The notes under the pieces are model-generated. The model was not told the origin of the DNA. It did not search any database and worked only from the letters and a program-made list of their open reading frames with translations. A stretch of 24,342 nt of DNA. Source: an uncultured Prevotella sp. (lineage in GTDB: Bacteria > Bacteroidota > Bacteroidia > Bacteroidales > Bacteroidaceae). Location: assembly GCA_947304695.1 (NCBI GenBank), contig CAMZBS010000028.1, positions 1 through 24,342 of the forward strand. Reading direction: 5' to 3'. The position numbers were made by a program, and so were the translations under genes. Every line of letters starts with the position of its first letter. The first letter of the stretch is position 1. This document shows, in pieces, positions 22,372 to 24,342 of this stretch.

Positions 22372-24342
22372 CGTGCTGGTATTACGTAGAACTGACGATT
22401 GGGCTTGAAGTCGAGCATCCACTGGTCGAGGATGATATGGTCGTCGAGGGCCTTGATCTTCAGCGTGTGAGGGCCTTCCTTCACCTTGACGGGGGTCTGC
22501 TTCAGGGCCTGACCGCGCAATACGCTCTGTTTCCAGAAGTCGGAACGGAATTTCTCCTTGAGCGAGATGACAACGGGCTCCCCGCCATCGAGGGTGAGCT
22601 GATAGCGCAGGTCGCCACGGTCGTTGGGCTGCGTGGGAATCATGGCGGTATAGAGCACGGCATCGCCCTCCTGCCGGGTCTCAAACTCGTAGGTCACCTC
22701 GCAGCCCTTGGGAATGGCAACGGCATTCATGGAGTGGCCCAGCAGCTGGATGGGGCCTCCCCCTGCCCCCTCCAAAGAGTGGGGGGATGACGACTGGTAG
22801 TGGCAGGCATTGCGGGCAACGGCTTTGTCGGGGAACACGGGGTGGGTGAGGTAGAAGCCATAGCCTGACAGCTTGTCGTCTGAAGGCAGGTAGGGCAGGA
22901 TGGGCGGATTGAACACATTGAGGTCGCGAGGCATCATGTTCATGATACCCTTCCACTTGCCTCCAGAGAGCGAGTCGTTGTAATATGCGGTGAGCCGCTG
23001 TATGTCGCGGTAGGCATGCATGGCACGGGCGGCATGCTGGAGCATGTAGTGCTCACGGCCTTCCATCTGCTTGTCGGTCTGACCCTGATACTTTGAGCGG
23101 GCCATTTGCGCCTCCAGCATCTTTGCGGCCATGGCACGGGCGGCAAACACGGGGTACTTCACGGCAGCGAAGTAGGCATCCTTCAGTTCAGGGTGTATCA
23201 GCTTCTCTGCCTCCTGCACCTCCAGGCAGATGTGCTCGTAGGCAGAGAGATAATGCCAGGCTTCGTTGTCGAACTCGGTGAGCGAGAACTCGGTGTCGAC
23301 AACCTGCGAACGGCCACGGGGATAGGCTTTCCTGTCGGCCAGCTCCACCTGAGTCCAGCCCATGAACTCCGGCTTGCGGATGCCGCACAGACGGTACAGC
23401 TCTTTCATGGCAGGAAACAGTTTCTTTCCAGCCTGCTCACCAAACTGCGTAGAGAGCCAGTTCTGCAGATGTTCCTCCAAGGTAACCACTCCCCTCCCTC
23501 TCAGGGAGGGGTTGGGGGTGGGTCTGCTGGGGGTGGGTCTGCTGGAGGTGGGTCTGCTGGGGGTGGGTCTGCTGGAGGTGAGCCCCTCAATATTCCACGC
23601 CATATCCAAGAACAGCTCCAGGTCGTAGGCGGCTACCTTCGGGTCGTGTACATTGACAATCCACAGCTTGCGGCAGTTGTGGTCGTAGGCGGCCTTCATC
23701 TCGTTGTAGATCAAGCCCGGCTGGGTGGTGGTGAGCCACAAGTAGTCATGCGGACGGCCCCAATAGGAAAGGTGGTAGTAGACGCCGCCGCCACCACTGC
23801 GCCGCTGCTGCTCTTCGGTGGAGTCGTCAGGCACGCTCAGTCCTCTTTCCTGATTCTCGATAACTTCCTTATAAGGAATAAAGACCTGTGGCACACGTTC
23901 CACCTCCTTATTATAATACTTGCGGATGAGCTCGCGCTGGTCGTCAATGACCTGCTGCAGTCCCTCCAGTTTCTCCTGCTTGGTCTTCACGCCCTCCATA
24001 GAGCCGTCGTGAATGCCGCGCATGCCGATTGTAAAGAGCTCTTCGCTGCCTTTCACCTCTTTCAGCCGCTCTATCCAGTACTGCTGCACCTGCTCACGGT
24101 TGGTGATGTAGTTGTAGGCACCGCGCTTCTCATGATCCCACTCGGCCACATTGTTGCGCAATAAAGGCTCGCAGTGGCTGGTGCCGATGAGAATGCCGCA
24201 CGAGTCGGCCATCTCCTTGTTGCCAGGGACGGTGAAGAAGCCCGGAGTGCCGGTGTGCATGGCTGGCCAGATGGCGTTGGCACGCAGGCGGAGCAACAGC
24301 TGGAAGATGGCCTTATAGGTCTTCGGCCCCATCGCGCCAAAC
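22368..24342 (-). CDS. GH115 xylan alpha-1,2-glucuronidase, C-terminal 657 residues (cut by window edge), possibly inactive
   Basis: The frame is open at the right edge, so the N-terminus and any signal peptide are missing. GH115 hallmarks are LLLRLRANAIWPAMH, GMRGIHDGSMEG, VYYHLSYWGRPHDYLWL, MAWNIEGL, YRLCGIRKPEFMGW and the C-terminal CBM-like domain LGHSMNAVAIPKG, YTAMIPTQPNDRGDLRYQL, HIILDQWMLDFKP. The enzyme removes (4-O-methyl)glucuronic acid from xylan. Two anomalies inside the frame are low-complexity insertions: TSSRPTPSRP-type repeats ending NPSLRGRGV, and PHSLEGAGGG before IQLLGHSM. In addition, VPDD is followed at once by STEEQQRRSGGGGVYYH, without the W-x-D-D-N-Y-G-Y-I stretch I expect there. 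The gene may therefore encode an inactive or altered enzyme. The 37-codon remnant overlaps its stop. Confidence 0.88.
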   Translation of the reverse strand, partial: FGAMGPKTYKAIFQLLLRLRANAIWPAMHTGTPGFFTVPGNKEMADSCGILIGTSHCEPLLRNNVAEWDHEKRGAYNYITNREQVQQYWIERLKEVKGSEELFTIGMRGIHDGSMEGVKTKQEKLEGLQQVIDDQRELIRKYYNKEVERVPQVFIPYKEVIENQERGLSVPDDSTEEQQRRSGGGGVYYHLSYWGRPHDYLWLTTTQPGLIYNEMKAAYDHNCRKLWIVNVHDPKVAAYDLELFLDMAWNIEGLTSSRPTPSRPTSSRPTPSRPTPNPSLRGRGVVTLEEHLQNWLSTQFGEQAGKKLFPAMKELYRLCGIRKPEFMGWTQVELADRKAYPRGRSQVVDTEFSLTEFDNEAWHYLSAYEHICLEVQEAEKLIHPELKDAYFAAVKYPVFAARAMAAKMLEAQMARSKYQGQTDKQMEGREHYMLQHAARAMHAYRDIQRLTAYYNDSLSGGKWKGIMNMMPRDLNVFNPPILPYLPSDDKLSGYGFYLTHPVFPDKAVARNACHYQSSSPHSLEGAGGGPIQLLGHSMNAVAIPKGCEVTYEFETRQEGDAVLYTAMIPTQPNDRGDLRYQLTLDGGEPVVISLKEKFRSDFWKQSVLRGQALKQTPVKVKEGPHTLKIKALDDHIILDQWMLDFKPNRQFYVIPAR
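22756..22786. repeat. Short G/C-run element inserted in frame in the GH115 gene
   Basis: CCTCCCCCTGCCCCCTCC, then AAAGAGT, then GGGGGG. It has imperfect inverted C/G runs and encodes PHSLEGAGGG between two conserved blocks of the C-terminal domain. The composition and motif are unlike the surrounding gene and resemble intergenic repeats seen in Prevotella (from memory). Confidence 0.5.
23491..23580. repeat. Palindrome plus 15-bp minisatellite inserted in frame in the GH115 gene
   Basis: CCCCTCCCT-CTC-AGGGAGGGG (23491-23511) is a perfect 9-bp inverted repeat. It is followed by TTGGGGGTG and four 15-bp units (23521-23580) of the form GGTCTGCTGG[G/A]GGTG, alternating G and A, i.e. two 30-bp super-units. 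The unit length keeps the frame, giving alternating TPSRP/TSSRP pentapeptides on the minus strand. Confidence 0.85.

Noticed and set aside
23106..24164. 352-codon plus-strand frame opposite GH115
   Set aside because: Antisense to conserved GH115 blocks; its Gly-rich repeat is just the complement of the 15-bp minisatellite.

Overview
The window looks like chromosomal DNA from a Prevotella-type member of the Bacteroidales, probably a gut or rumen plant-fibre degrader. The evidence is Bacteroidetes-style promoter elements (TAnnTTTG) ahead of several genes, secreted enzymes with short signal peptides, C-terminal tails resembling type IX secretion tails on the xylanase and the propeller protein, and a dense set of pectin- and xylan-active enzymes. 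No rRNA, tRNA, CRISPR array or intact insertion sequence was found.

Layout. (1) 1-3718, minus strand: a housekeeping cluster read from an unknown secreted protein to the GTPase HflX, then a frameshifted small lipoprotein gene, then a DUF4954 left-handed beta-helix protein cut by the left edge. (2) 3878-9189, plus strand: a three-gene pectin operon of rhamnogalacturonan lyase (PL11), a GH97 of the retaining alpha-galactosidase type and a GH28, closed by a strong hairpin terminator. (3) 9249-10319, minus: an AI-2E/PerM-family membrane protein. (4) 10527-13193, plus: a secreted GH10 xylanase with two Ig-like/CBM6 modules. (5) 13203-18529, minus: an operon of a Nudix hydrolase, a fused acetylesterase-GH78 alpha-L-rhamnosidase and a second GH28. 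(6) 18899-20941, minus: a secreted beta-propeller protein of two-component-sensor type but with no kinase. (7) 21049-21677, minus: a PIN-domain toxin with a small partner. (8) 21678-22257: a region without an intact gene that holds a relic reading frame, a terminator-like hairpin and a 7-bp tandem repeat. (9) 22258-24342, minus: a GH115 alpha-glucuronidase gene cut by the right edge, followed by a 37-codon remnant.

Working together: PL11, the two GH28 enzymes, GH78, its fused esterase and GH97 would cut the rhamnogalacturonan-I backbone and remove rhamnose, acetyl and alpha-galactosyl groups. GH10 and GH115 address glucuronoxylan. No SusC/SusD pair and no complete sensor-regulator lie in the window, so glycan uptake and control must be encoded elsewhere.

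The most unusual signal is a set of short G/C-rich palindromic or tandem-repeat elements sitting in frame inside carbohydrate-enzyme genes: a 78-bp element in the PL11 gene and two different elements in the GH115 gene. The GH115 gene also appears to lack the short stretch that normally carries its W-x-D-D-N-Y-G-Y-I active-site motif. A separate pair of tandem 38-nt hairpins lies between the Nudix and propeller genes.
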